64,000 nt of DNA, taken from NCBI GenBank assembly GCA_030386875.1, contig CM059575.1:46716859-46780858 (forward strand). Direction: 5' to 3'. The translations under genes and the position numbers were made by a program. This DNA comes from Morinoia aosen. Its lineage: Eukaryota; Arthropoda; Malacostraca; Amphipoda; Talitridae. Below, piece after piece: positions 9,984 through 21,412 of the stretch. Position 1 is the first letter of the stretch. Each line of letters begins with the position of its first letter. Under the pieces are notes generated by a model. It saw nothing but the letters and a program-made list of their open reading frames with translations, was not told the DNA's origin and ran no database searches.

Positions 9984-10653
9984 CGTCAACCCCACAGGGG
10001 TATTCAGTCAATGAACAGGGTGTTTTTTAAATACGGGACACGAATTTTTTTTTTTAACTTTTGATAGAATTAACGAATTTTTGAAAACAAAACGGTAGTA
10101 GAATTATAAGATTTATTTCTTTCATTTTGTGCCTAAGTATTTATGATACAACCGTCAAAATAAGAATAAGAGAACTCGGTAAAATTTATCCCGCCTTGAT
10201 ACTGCCGCCAAGGTGATGAACTGGACAAAGGAACAATTACCTGTCATAAGCACTGCATACTTCTCAAATGGAAGCATCATTGTCCAAGCTCAGCGAAATT
10301 TCAAGAGAGAGTACAATCTGTGAAGTTCTGGTGGCTATAGGACAATGCTTCTTCCATTAGTGAAGTATGCAGTGCTTATGAAAGCTAATATTAATATTAT
10401 TGTTCCTTTGTTCAGTTCGTCACCTTGGTGGCAGTTTCAAAGCAGGATAAATTTTACTGTGTCCTCTAATTCTTATTTTGACTGTTGCATCATAAATACG
10501 TAGGTACCAAATAAAAGATATAAATCTTAGGATTCTACTGCTGTGTTTTTTCCACAATCCGTTCATTGTATCAAAAGTTATTGAAGATTTTTTCGACTTC
10601 CGTATTTAAAAAAACACCCTGTTCAATGATGGTATAACCCTAAGGGGTTGACG
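9984..10653. mobile_element. Foldback element: 670-bp near-palindrome
   Basis: Two arms of about 300 bp (9984-10285 and 10340-10653) are inverted copies separated by a 54-bp spacer. They share CGTCAACCCC at the outer ends, then CAATGAACAGGGTGTTTTTT, a block matching CGTCAAAATAAGAATAAGAG, and CATAAGCACTGCATACTTC near the centre. There is no open frame of useful length. The repeat ACAGGGTG inside the arms recalls mariner-type ends seen elsewhere in the window, flanked by TCAATGA at 10008 and 10623, so either the inner 10015-10622 part is a MITE in an older palindrome or the whole is one element. Confidence 0.85.
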
Positions 10654-10861
10654 CCCCTACATACATCCAAGGGCTTGACACCTGAGTTTTTTCTTGGTCC
10701 ATAAAGCATGAATTACAGGTAAATAGAGCTTGAAGCCTAAACAACTTGACCGGCAGGCATTTTGAATAAATTACTTAATAAAGAGACTGGATGAACAAAG
10801 CATTTGGTACGACATTTAAAGTTAAGACTTTCAGCTTTATAGCTGATGCCATTTGCACCAA

Positions 10862-10875
10862 GTACAAGACGTGCA
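10862..10875 (+). repeat. Target-site duplication, left copy
   Basis: GTACAAGACGTGCA, identical to 11411-11424; the two flank the RTE-like LINE fragment. Confidence 0.9.
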
Positions 10876-11410
10876 GACGGGTGTTATCAAAAAATTGAGC
10901 AGGCGAATGGATGAAAGAGTGCTTGGATGGCTTGGGCATGTTGAAAGAATGAATGTTGAGCGGCTGGTGAAAAAGATTTATGTGTCGGAAGTGAGTGGTC
11001 TGCGTGCGCGAGGTAGACCACGGATGAGTTGGATGGATGGGGTGAAACGTGCTTTGTATGAGAGGGGTCTGACAGTGGACGTGGCGAGAGGGATGGATGC
11101 GGACAGAAGTAAGTGGGGGCAGTGCATAAGAAGGTAATTTTATTGTTGACGCGGTACTGGAAGTTGCCCGCGTGTGATGAGGTTGACTTGTCCTGTGCGG
11201 GGGGAGGGGCTGCACTGAATGAAGCGGTCGCGGTAAACCAGCTATGGCTGTCGGGCCTGACTGTGGAAGGTGGTTGTGCTGGGCTGCTGCTGATCCTGGC
11301 AGTTCAGGTGCGGCCAGTGCTGCCTCTCTCGCCTCCTAGTGCCTAAGTGTGGTGATTGTGGCCTGCTGTCGGCTACCCTCCCATAGGGAGGATAAGCCCG
11401 GTATATGTAT
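10876..11410 (+). mobile_element. 5'-truncated RTE-like LINE insertion
   Basis: A 535-bp insertion bounded by perfect 14-bp target duplications. It holds only the C-terminal end of the polymerase, a 3' untranslated region and a short GTATATGTAT tail instead of poly(A). Short simple-repeat tails and strong 5' truncation are typical of RTE-clade LINEs. The perfect duplication argues for a fairly recent insertion. Confidence 0.85.
10877..11137 (+). pseudogene. C-terminal tail of an RTE-like LINE polymerase
   Basis: The frame reads RRMDERVLGWLGHVERMN, then ERLVKKIYVSEV, RARGRPRMSWMDGVKRAL and DRSKWGQCIRR before the stop. This is the well-known C-terminal region after the thumb in RTE/R4-related polymerases (the RVLRWFGHVERM and GRGRPRKRWxD consensus). 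No break is seen in the retained part; the endonuclease and RT core were lost by 5' truncation on insertion. The sequence upstream of 10876 belongs to the target. Confidence 0.85.
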
Positions 11411-11424
11411 GTACAAGACGTGCA
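11411..11424 (+). repeat. Target-site duplication, right copy
   Basis: GTACAAGACGTGCA, identical to 10862-10875. Confidence 0.9.
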
Positions 11425-11589
11425 AGTATATTCGATAAATTCTCCAGCTAGCTTTGGTTTATGGCGGATGTTGTCGAACAGTGTTCACTTCTTCACTTTC
11501 AACATACATAAACATCAATTTAGATCAACAAGCATTGATGTTTTAATTCAAAAGATTGCGCTCATGAATGTCTAGTAATTATCCTAGAC

Positions 11590-12118
11590 TAGCAGGACCC
11601 GTAGAAATTTCAGGGTCAATATTATTTTATAGTTGGTGGACCCAAGAAATAATTCTAAAATAACCAATCCCAACCCGACAGAACCTATATTAACCCAACA
11701 TAACCTAATCAAATCTAACCATACATAACCAATCCTTACCCAACATAGCGTAACCTAACCCAGCATAACCAATCCTAACCCAACATAACCTATCCTAACC
11801 TAACCTATGCTAACCTAACATAACCTTTCTTAGCCTAACCTTTCTTAACTTAACATACTTGAACCTAGTGTTTTTACTGTTTTAATATCCTAGCCTAACC
11901 TATCCTAGGCCATGGTTACATATCCTACATAATCTGTCACATCATTACCTAGCCTACGTTATCCTAGAAGGACCCATAAAAATTCCACGGTCAATATCAT
12001 CGTAAAGCTAGGTGGACACGTAAAAAAAATCCACCATAACCTATTTTAACCTAGCCTTACTCAACATAACCTATTCTAACCTAGCCTAACCCAACATAAC
12101 CTATTTTAACCTAGCCTA
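11590..12118 (-). repeat. Degenerate CCTAA-like array with the same 70-bp module
   Basis: On the plus strand the units are CCTAACC, AACATAACC and similar, the complement of the 8871-9251 array. Copies of the shared module lie in reverse orientation at 11590-11658 (AGCAGGACCC, AAATTTCAGGGTC, GGTGGACCC) and 11968-12030 (GGACCC, AATTCCACGG, CGTAAAGCTAGGTGG). The two arrays therefore face each other across 2.3 kb. Confidence 0.8.
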
Positions 12119-12774
12119 ATTGGCAGCAGGTTAAAATAGGCAACAGGACCTGAGAATATAAATTTTTGGCAGCAGGACCTGAGAATAAATCGCTGAAAAT
12201 TTTTGCGCATTTCTAATTTCATTTTAATGAGATTCATGTGTTATTAACTTCCGGGTAATGAATAAGTTAAGAATCATTGATTATCATTCAACAATTTTAA
12301 TGTCATCCTAGAAAATTATATGAAACTACTAGAATGTAACACAATATCAGTTTGTATGAACATCTATATTTATTTAAAAACCTATATTTAACTTTAACAC
12401 TCTTTTGATGTATCTCTTTGCTCTCTTCTTCTCTGCTTCATTGCTTCAAATGGACAAAACGGTCCATCTTCTTTTAATCGGATGTAAAATGGAAAATTAA
12501 GTTTCCTAAGTCAACAAGGAAGGTTATATTTAAGAGTGGAAGTTTATGATCAAGCTGTAGCACAGATACAGAAATGATCTTTGTATTTTTTGATTAAGGG
12601 TGTGACACATACTATAGATATGTAGTTACAAGCGTATTAACATATAAATACTAGATGGTGTGTGCACTCTCTATTGCTGTCGAATTGACTTTGAAAGCCT
12701 GTTTTTGTCCAATTATTTATATCAGCAATTGACAGCACGTTGTGGTGACTTAGGCATAACCTTTCTTTGTTTAA
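12119..12774. other. Unassigned AT-rich stretch
   Basis: Begins with a short duplicated phrase GGCAGCAGG at 12122 and 12167. Nothing else is recognised. Confidence 0.35.
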
Positions 12775-12905
12775 AGAAATTTATTCGCCGTATGACGTCG
12801 CCATAATTAATGACGTGACCCAATTAGCCCCGTAATCCGCGTGCAAATTGATAGCATCAAGATTAATTTAGCGGGAAATAATTGGTCTAATCAGGGGATC
12901 GGCAA
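12775..12905. promoter_or_regulatory. Cluster of homeodomain- and CRE-like sites, candidate enhancer
   Basis: Within 130 bases there are ATGACGTCG and ATGACGTGA (CRE-like), TAATTAAT, CAATTAG, GATTAATTTAG, AATAATTGG (homeodomain cores) and GTAATCC (Bicoid/Otx-like). The density and the higher complexity compared with neighbours suggest a cis-regulatory element, but there is no gene nearby to assign it to and AT-rich DNA yields TAAT by chance. Confidence 0.25.
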
Positions 12906-15900
12906 CAAGGGAGCATACACAGGTATATTTTCATCACGTTCACTGCAGTGGTGGACTTACTGTTATGTTGAAGCTTGAGAAGGAATGTTTCAATATTCTT
13001 ATCTTAGTTCTCATCTCGGATCATTTTTAAACTCGTAGTTTCAAAAACATCGAGAGAGCATACGGAAGTTAATCAGAAACAATTCATTTTTGTACTTAAA
13101 AACAACTACGGCTATATTCTTGCCTAGAATTTATGATGATTTAAATCAATTTTTAAAATAAATAACCCTAATCTTTGAATATGGAAATATCAGCATCATT
13201 ATATCAAAGACACAGAGATTATAGCATCAAATTAAACACAGTTTAAGCTCAGATTATCCCTATTATAATTTACGAACATTGATGGTGAGATTTAGATTTA
13301 GTTCGATCATATGAATGCCAAGCCACAGAGTGTCTGTTGACCTGGCAAGCAAGGGTGGAGGGAGCGAAATTATTTCTGTGAGACGGGAAGACGAAGTTCA
13401 AAGAAGGAGTCTTGAGCATGTTGGCTATAGTTTTTCTCACTATAAAGGGTAGGAAAGCCATGAAAAAAACCTGAAATCTATTCAACGGCATTTTCTTGTA
13501 TAATGTGTCGTAGAATTCCGTTGTGAGAAGTATTTTTCCAACGTTCGTTGAAAACTATCTTCAGCCTTCTCATTCCCACTTGCTGAGCCCAGAAATCCTA
13601 CTTATCTTCTGAAGGGCACAAACAACCCAAAATTCACATTCTCTGTCAGCCTGCACCTTAAAGGGGTCATGTCCAAATTAGCCAGTCTGGACAGTAGGGT
13701 AAACGTTATACGACAAGCAGGTAATCAAAATCTTTTGTATTTTTTAGAGTTAGCCTGATCCTTGAAATTGTATTTCACCTACATGACTAGCAGTGAATAT
13801 TACTTGAAGAAAGTTAGGAGTTAATTAAGTTTTGAGAGTTCAATATTTTTACAAGGCTCTATTGCTCTACAAACCAGCATTGATCTCGAGATACCCATTC
13901 ATGTTCAAATTTCTTCATTTGACTAATCAAGGACTTAGGAATCGCTCGTAATGTGCTTCTTCGAAAGTTCAATTTGTGCCGAAGGAACAAAAATTTGAAA
14001 CATTCAGTTACTGTACAATGAAACTGAAATTATGGTGTTTCTGGCTAGTGGTGAGTGGGATAAACTAGAATTATTACACATTAACTAATATGTAGCCTCC
14101 TTTTGCATGCACCAAAGCTGTGCCGTGAAAATAGAAAGGTACTCGTATAGATCGTGTTCATGTTTTTATTTATCTTGCTAAAATATGAGAATAAAATTTA
14201 AGTATTTTCATTGCCAAATTCATTTGAAATAATTTTCACTTGAATTAAGTTCTTTAAGTGCGATTTTAATATGTTTGGTTTTGAAAGAAATGACATACAA
14301 CATAAATTTTCTTCAAAATATGTTATAAAATTTTTTGGGTTGTTTTTTCAGATTTTTTTGAAACGCTTTCGCGGAAAATATTTTCACTTGTATCAGTGAA
14401 TTTCTACGAAATTCAAGAGGATAATAATTGAAACCCTAGTTTATTTTCAGTGAATAGTTCGTAACACACTTCTACAGTTTCGGTATTCCAATTTTTTTGC
14501 AATCCTAATTTTTAAGACATTGCCATCAACGGTACTAAAATTTTTCAAATGAAGGTTCACCTGAAAAGAAGTTCAATTCATTTCACCGTGTCAAATCAAA
14601 CAATTCAGTCATTAACGCTTTTTCACAAAAAAGGATATGATCTTTTCGAGAGAATCCCCAACCAAGGAGGATGAGGGTAAGAAGCACCCGGCAGTTCAGT
14701 CGAGTGTTGTCCAGCCCGTCTCTAGGGGAGCTCGCGCTGCGATAGAGCCCAAAAGCGCCATGCCGCAAAGCTGGAACTTTCCCTACTATGAGCCTCTCCA
14801 ACGCTTTCCCTGACCTGAATCATCAATGAGCGAATGTGGCCTGCCTTGCCTTGCTTCTTAAAAAAACTGGTTAATAATGCGGTGCCTTTTCTTGGCGTCA
14901 ATACTCTAAATAAAAACACTCATTTTAAAATAATTTTACTAAACAGAACAATAGTTTTTCAACTAATCCTGTCAATGGAGCGAGTGCGAGCGGCTTTAAG
15001 GCTGCGTTCGCTTTCCTTTAGTCGATAATTTTGCTTGGCGACAGGCTCTGCACTGCCTTCTTTCTTGTGCCGTCTTTCCTTGAAGCCATTACTTTCACAC
15101 GATAGCGTAAAACTGCGTAGTAAAAACTTTTTCTTTTCGGACAAATTTCTGCTGCGCGACAAGAAAATGTCGTAGAAAAGTTACGATTGAACGCTTTGAG
15201 ATTTCTGGAAAGAATGCAAGAATATCTGCCAATTTTCTCACACCACGTTCGAGTGTCGCTATTAATTCCTGCCGCTGATGAACGCATTTGACTCGTTTAA
15301 AATGAAATAACCGCCAATCTTGTAAATTACGTGGTGTTTCCACCTCAAGTGCTAAATACTTGCGACGTAGAGATAAAATTGTTATTCAGTAATCCTACAC
15401 ATCATTTTGTGACAAGCGTCCTCGAATTTCCCTTTTTATTTTTGTATTTTGCTTCGAAATGAACTTCATGCACAGAAGATGATTTTGATTGTTTAAAATA
15501 GTATAATTTTACGTTAAAACAAGATATCTTCATTGGAGCCCATCATGGCTAAAACGGAGGACTCGTTATTTCATTGTTAATACAAGTACAAGGAAAATAC
15601 AATTAATTTTGGGATGAAAACGTAGTACGTTGAGTTGAGAAATAATCGAATGAGATTAATCTCAACTTCGTCTATTCATCATTTTGGAACAGGGAAATAC
15701 TGACACAACAATATAGAAAACAATTAACAACGAATCCTTTGTGATGAATACGTCTTTAAGCGATGAAAAATAAATTTGTTCACTAATTTTTTATACAATG
15801 CCTTTGTAAGAGCAGTACACTGCGAATAAGAATTCAACATTTTCAGAGTGTATCTAACTGAAAATTAGGTTTTATCATGTAAATTTGTGATAACTTCACA

Positions 15901-17040
15901 ATACAAAAATAAATTTCGATGACTTCAGGTTTGTATCAGTTCATAACCCATTCATAATTATGAATAATCCATTCACGATACATTTAATATATACTAGAGC
16001 GTGGTGGATATCAAAGAATTCTAGCGGTTTAACGACTTCGGCTAGTTAGTCATTAACATTCGCTTTAAGTTTCCAATCAGCGAGGTGCGCTGAAACCGCA
16101 AAGGGCAATACTAATAACATGAATTTCCCCTAAAAATTGCATCTAGATTTATCTCAGTTAGAGAGTAAACTCCCTAACGAGGGTAAAGCTCTAATTAAGT
16201 ATTTCCGGACACTTATTTTTTAAACATGCATTGCCTTAAAATTTATGTCATGAATTATTTTGGGATTTTTGCTTCAATTCTGTGGAGAAATATGATGATT
16301 GTGTACAAGAATATCCGGAAGGTAACAAACAAACGCATAAAATGGAACACGTCATGTACGAGCCCAAAGCAAATGAATGAGATATTTTGCCGAAGTTACT
16401 TCGACAAAGAGGAGACCTTGTATGAATGATGTTGAGTCCTATTTGAAAAAGCTGGTTAGACGGAACATGGCTTGGGAAGCGCGTGTCCTTAGTCTAGGTA
16501 TCATCAGATTATTTCTCAACAATTCCATTTCAGCACCAAAATATTCCAATACGATGTGCAAACGTCGAGACCTTAGGCCCGTGATCAACTGCTTATTGTG
16601 AGCGCCTGACCAGCATTTGCATGATGTTCAAACGGTAGCGTTTGAGTGTTAAATTTTGAACTAGTCAGACCCAAGATCGGTCTCAATTCAGAACCCGCTG
16701 TATTTATCCTTAAACTACAAGCTTTCAGGCATTAATAGTAAACGGGGAAGGCGAGTAAAAGAAGCAGGAGAGGGAATTCTTCTAATTACTGAACTTGCTA
16801 TCCACTCACCCATGTCACGATACGTTAGGTCGGCTGACGCCGCCCGTCACGTTACGATAGGGGGATTTAAACCTCGATAGTCATAGGAGGAAAAGGAAAA
16901 TTAAAGATGGGAAATACACAGGAAGAGGATGGACAGAAAGACAGAAAAATAGAGCAGCAGGGATAGCATAGTGTACGCTACGCGTCTACCTCAGTGTGAT
17001 CAGCATGGGATAATAACACACAAATTTAAGAGATTTTAAT
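12906..17040. other. Unassigned stretch without recognisable genes
   Basis: Unique-looking AT-rich DNA. Around 14950-15345 three overlapping minus-strand frames of 67-89 residues occur in a slightly GC-richer part; none shows a domain and they overlap in different frames, so no gene is called. Confidence 0.35.
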
Positions 17041-17069
17041 TAGATTTTATTCAATGTTGAACAGATGAG

Positions 17070-17456
17070 TTACTGAGTATGATACATCACACAGACTACT
17101 TGGACGAATTGGCACACGTAATGAATAATGCAAAACAAGGCAAACGCAAGGGTTGTGTCAGGATTATTGACGTACAAATTAAATACAAAATGGCATTTCG
17201 AAAGAGAGAAGTACACAATGCGGCGAACGACCGCATCCTTTAATGTTACCCGAAAATTTGTGGCAATTGTAAAAACATAAAGTACAATGGAAACTGAGGA
17301 CAACGCAAAAACAGCAAAACCTTGACTCACCGCAAGGTACATCAAAATAAAACGCTTCGCACGGTGCCCACCGTGAACTCGCACCTTTGCCAACGAAAAC
17401 ACAATATAGCCCAAGATAACATTAATGGACCACACGCTATTGGAAGCACTGTTCAC
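17070..17456 (-). CDS. Unrecognised 128-residue hydrophobic frame
   Basis: The frame is uninterrupted and strongly hydrophobic, with possible membrane segments around residues 8-22, 38-66 and 101-124. I do not recognise a family. Hydrophobic frames arise easily opposite A-rich coding-like strands, and no neighbour or splice context supports it. It may be a chance frame inside an unidentified repeat of higher GC that spans about 16800-18450. Confidence 0.15.
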   Translation of the reverse strand: MNSASNSVWSINVILGYIVFSLAKVRVHGGHRAKRFILMYLAVSQGFAVFALSSVSIVLYVFTIATNFRVTLKDAVVRRIVYFSLSKCHFVFNLYVNNPDTTLAFALFCIIHYVCQFVQVVCVMYHTQ

Positions 17457-18486
17457 TGTGCTACTTTATATCTAACTTGCACTTTTGTGATCACTTTTTC
17501 TGAGTTCTCAATACCACATAAAAACACTCAAACTTTTCCGTGATGTGATGTTGGCGTTAGTCTAACTCCGCTTCCACTTGGGGCTTGAAGAATGCATGTC
17601 GAGCTGATCAGGCCGTTTCCGCGCCTACCTCGCGCTCGCAGGCCAGTGCTGGTCGTTGGCGGCCCCACACTCAGAGTTCCCAATTTGAGCATCATTCGCT
17701 GAGTACCGGAGCTGCTTGACCACTGCAGAACTCGCAGTGCTTTGCGCTGTTGCAGACTTCGCGGCTGTGCGGTTCCAATCGACATGCTGAAGTTTCTTGC
17801 GAGCTTGGAGTTGACGTAGAGTTCTTCATAAATTTTGCGGTTGAGTTGTTAGCATACTGTGCCTCTCGCCATCTTCTTCTTCCTTATACCTGGCTCTCAC
17901 CGATGCTAAGCTGAAGACGATGCTGCGCTCTCACCGCATTAACGTTGGTTTGGGTGTACTTTATTTTGATGTTTAGTCTTTAGTTGTTCTTATGCCGGGA
18001 GCGCCGGCAACAGCCGGCTCCCGGCCTGCTCACAAATTCCGAGTCTCTCTTGTAGCGTAACCGAGAGAAAAAGTTCTCCCGATTCTTCTTGCATGCTCCT
18101 TATTTGTCTTTCGTTTGGATCCTTTTAGAAGGTTCTCGAATGTTCGTTGTTACAATGATAGCATTTTAATCCTGATTGGTGGAACTCTTGCGTGTCCTGA
18201 CGCCTTGACAACTCATTGGTGCGTACTGTGCGCAGCCTCGATGACCACGTTATTTCAGCGCCATGAATGGTTGTGAGACGGAACCCTCGCTGTGGGCCAC
18301 TTCCCTCGTCCTCCGTAGATCGGCCGTTGTATTTCGAACGCATTCTCACACTTTGAGACTAGCTTCGACGTTCTTGTCACGGCTCCTCTTAAAACAGTGA
18401 AAAATCGAACATAACGCACTTACTAGGCAAATTTTGCTTGCTATATCAATTCCGCCCTTCTGCTCACGCACTTGCTAGACTAGTGG
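17457..18486. other. GC-richer unassigned stretch
   Basis: GC content is clearly above the window average from about 17530 to 18350. Apart from the hairpin at 17994-18025 no structure was recognised. Confidence 0.35.
17994..18025. repeat. Very stable GC-rich hairpin
   Basis: GCCGGGAG pairs with CTCCCGGC (8 bp) and inside it CCGGC pairs with GCCGG around an AACA loop, with a CG bulge on the 5' side. It is by far the most GC-rich palindrome in the window. Confidence 0.8.
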
Positions 18487-19697
18487 ATGCAGTGGATGCT
18501 GTATACCGAGACTTTGCTAGACTTTGACAAGGTAGACCACGGGGTCCTACTTAGAAAGTTGAGGGCTGCTGGCGTTGGTGGTGACCTGTGGAGTTGAGTC
18601 AGGTGCTTCTTTACTGGCAGAAAACAAGTTGTGGCCGTTGACGGATGCCACTCAGCCGAGTCACGAGTGATCAGTGGAGTACCTCAGGGCTTGGTGCTTG
18701 GACCACTCCTGTTCTTAGTCCATGTCAGTGATATAGACGCCGGATTATTCCACTCCTGCGCCTCATCCTTTGCGGATGACACAAGAGTCTTTAAGGAAGT
18801 GGCCAGGAAGCAAGATAACAAGGCCCTGCAGCGGGACCTCAAAAAAATCTATGAATGGGCCGAGGCCAATAATATGTGCTTCAATGAGAGCAAATTCGAG
18901 CTCCTTCGTTGCGGTCACCATCCAGATGACACCTTCCCCTACACAACTGCTGGTGGGGTGGTAGTGGAAAGGAGGTCATCGATCAGAGATTTAGACGTGA
19001 TAGTAGAAGACGGAGGAAGCTTCGCAAAGCACATAGACTCGGTCTCAAAAAGTGTCGAGGCCAACTCTGATGGATCCTCCGGACATTCTGTGCCCGGGAA
19101 GCAGCGGCCATGATGACTTTGTACAGGGCACTAATTTTACCCTTGGCCGAATATTGCTGCCAGTTGTGGAGTCCAATTGCGACGAGGGAAATCCAGAGAG
19201 TGGAGGCAATCCAGAGAACGTTCACGTCGAAAATCGTCAGAATGGAACGGTTTAACTACTGGGAGAGGCTCCAGAGGCTATCACTGTTCTCCCTGCAGCG
19301 ACGGCGAGAGCAGTACTTGATAATTTACACCTGGAAGATGCTGGAGGGACTGGTTCCAAACTTTGTTGACCCGAGTCTGGCGTTGAGAATTAGACAGCAT
19401 CCCCGATTAGGGAGGTTATGTGTCGTTCCGCCATTCAACAACAGGGCTCTAGCCAGCGTGAGGACGCGCCATGAAAGATATTTTTCGGTTATTGTTCCAA
19501 GACTTTTCAACTGCCTTCCAATCGAACTGAGGGAGTCCCGTGGGAAGCTGGGAAGCCTTCGTAGGATCGTGGAAGCCTTCAAAGCAAGATTGGATAAGTT
19601 CCTGGCGTCTGTCCCGGACCGACCTCCGACTCCACAGTACTATACCAGCCTGCGGCGGGCAACAGCCTCCTTCAGCAGGTGGCGCAACTGCAAGTGA
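18487..19697 (+). pseudogene. LINE reverse transcriptase, partial and frameshifted
   Basis: VDAVYRDFAR (18487-18516) is followed after a one-base shift by DFDKVDHGVLLRKL (catalytic Asp block, from 18520), a stop at about 18596, VISGVPQGLVLGPLLFLVHV (18670-18728) and SFADDTRVF, the FADD catalytic box, near 18768-18795. The frame closes shortly after 19090 and the C-terminal part continues in another frame at 19110-19697 with ILPLAEYCCQLWSP and the long conserved tail. In all there are two frameshifts and one stop. The RT catalytic aspartates that can be seen are retained. Confidence 0.88.
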
Positions 19698-19835
19698 CGG
19701 AAATGTAGCGGCGAGTCGTCGTTGGAGGGCGGTGCATCATGCAGCATGGCCCGGGCCTGTCAGGCCCGAACTACATCCCAGGAATCCCAGGACTAAATTC
19801 GCTTGCCCGACAAAATATCCCCCTTCTGGCGTCTA
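18487..19835 (+). mobile_element. CR1/L2-like LINE, 3' half
   Basis: The insertion starts inside the RT palm and runs through the thumb, C-terminal region and a GC-rich 3' region ending around 19800-19835. The C-terminal region with LAEYCCQLWSP and YWERLQRLSLFSLQRRREQY is typical of arthropod CR1/L2-related LINEs. No target duplication was identified. Confidence 0.85.
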
Positions 19836-20572
19836 ACGGTCACGATGCCCGATCTACAAAACATTCCAATGTCCTTTCGCGTCGCTCTGTTCACGTAATC
19901 TAGCCTAACAAAATATTACCTAACGAATTAACGAATTATTTCATTTTTTTAGACCTACATCAACTCCTTAGGTTTGAGGAGCTGAAAAACTATTTATGTA
20001 ATCAGATAAAAATCGGGAGAGATCAACAAAGATGTTTGTAACAAGATGGTCCTGTCGGGCGGCATGGTCTGGAATTGTGGGGTGCCGGCCCACGCACGGC
20101 CCGGCACACGTACGTGTCTTTACTTACTGAAGAAGAACAATAAATCTATAAGATGGCATGGGTGCTATTGTACACCCTCAATTAGCCTGAAAATACAATC
20201 GTCGACATAGTCATCAGGTTTGAATTCAAGAATGGTTCTCATTGAAAGGAATTAAAGAAAACGTGTTACATAACTGCTTGTACCGCTGTGCTCCGCTGGG
20301 CGTCTCGTGTGGTCCACCATTGACGGCCCAACTGCCGTCTTGTACCACTCCACATTCAGAGCTTATTTCTTTCATTTTTACAGTTAATCACTGATTGGGA
20401 AAATTATATTTCTGGTAAGGCTTAAGTGAGGGTGATAGTATTTTCAAACACATACTTTTTTAAACTACATAGAGTGTTCGGCGGGGCGTGTATGTGTGTT
20501 TGTGATGCTGTCTGTGTATGTGTGTTTGTGTGTGTAGGCTCGTAGCGTGTTTGTGCACTGTGTTGTTCCCTA
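19836..20572. other. Unassigned stretch with a GT-rich patch
   Basis: Holds a GC-rich patch near 20045-20115 (GTGCCGGCCCAC) and a (GT)-rich microsatellite at about 20489-20540. No coding block recognised. Confidence 0.35.
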
Positions 20573-21400
20573 AGTGATGGGCAAACCGAGTATTTTAAAA
20601 GAACTAAGTAATTCATAACTGATTACTCATGAAAACTGAATGAACCGATTACTAATTTAGTTAATGTTTGCATTCATATCGTTTGTGCTATTATTTGCTT
20701 GCTGAATGTGTTGTGTGCATTACAATACATACCTTCAGTTTCTCCCAAAGTGTGTCAGTCTGTCTGTCGTGTTTATTGTTTTCATGAGTGGCTATTTTCA
20801 ATATAATATACATGTTTATTTTTCTTTTCAGCTTAGCTCAGTTGGAAAATGTTGAAAAACGAAAATACAACGAAGATTACTTGGCTTTTGGTTTTACTTC
20901 CATCTCTGAACGTGAAGGAACACAAAAGCCACGGTGTCTCCTGTGTGGTAAGGTTCTTGTCAATGCAAGCATGAGGCCAACAACGCTGAAGGAGCACCTC
21001 ACGTCTCTCCGTCCTGAAAAGCATCGAACAGTGTTGATGTATCTCGTGGGAAGAATGTTCGATCCTACAAATTGCTTTATCGCATTGCCAAGAAAAAGAA
21101 GCCACGTACGATTTGAGAAACCTTGGTAACGCCATGTGGCCAGGAAATGGTCGAGCTTGTTTGTGGCTTGGAGCATAGGCAGTGCCTATGTCAAAATAAT
21201 GTAATCCATTACAGAATTATTAACATTTTGTCTAATATTCTGACCTCAATAAGGGGAAACTAGCAGCTACGCCATTTCCGTTCAGCATGCAATTGGATGA
21301 AAGTACTGATGCCTCCCAGTGTAGCCAGGTCCTGGTTTTTGTCCGTTATATGCATTTTGACAAAGAGGAATTCCTATTGTGGTGCAGAAAGATGAGCACA
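20573..21400 (+). mobile_element. hAT element, 5' half
   Basis: Starts with AGTGATGGGCAAACCG, close to the hAT end consensus CAGTGATGGGCAAA, and continues to a BED zinc finger and the start of the RNase-H-like core. It ends at about 21400, where a TA-rich microsatellite begins. The matching 3' end was not found. Confidence 0.75.
20788..21381 (+). pseudogene. hAT transposase (ZBED5/SCAND3-like), N-terminal part
   Basis: The first frame (20788-21129) reads KRKYNEDYLAFGFTSI, then the BED zinc finger PRCLLCGKVLVNASMRPTTL with KEHLTSLRPEKH, giving the C-x2-C...H-x-H pattern. After a broken middle the frame 21287-21381 reads MQLDESTDASQCSQVLVFV, the first catalytic block (DESTD) of the hAT core. 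This arrangement is typical of the ZBED5-type hAT transposases common in arthropods. The catalytic C-terminal half is missing, so the gene is dead. The upstream 25 residues of the first frame are hydrophobic and probably not part of the protein. Confidence 0.8.
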
Positions 21401-21412
21401 CAAAAATCTCAT

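Noticed and set aside
14959-15343. Three overlapping minus-strand frames of 67-89 residues
   Set aside because: They occupy different frames of the same DNA and show no recognisable motif; no reason to prefer one.
20045-20170. GC-rich patch ending in TTGTACA, considered as a solo terminal repeat
   Set aside because: Only TG...CA edges; no target duplication or related copy visible.
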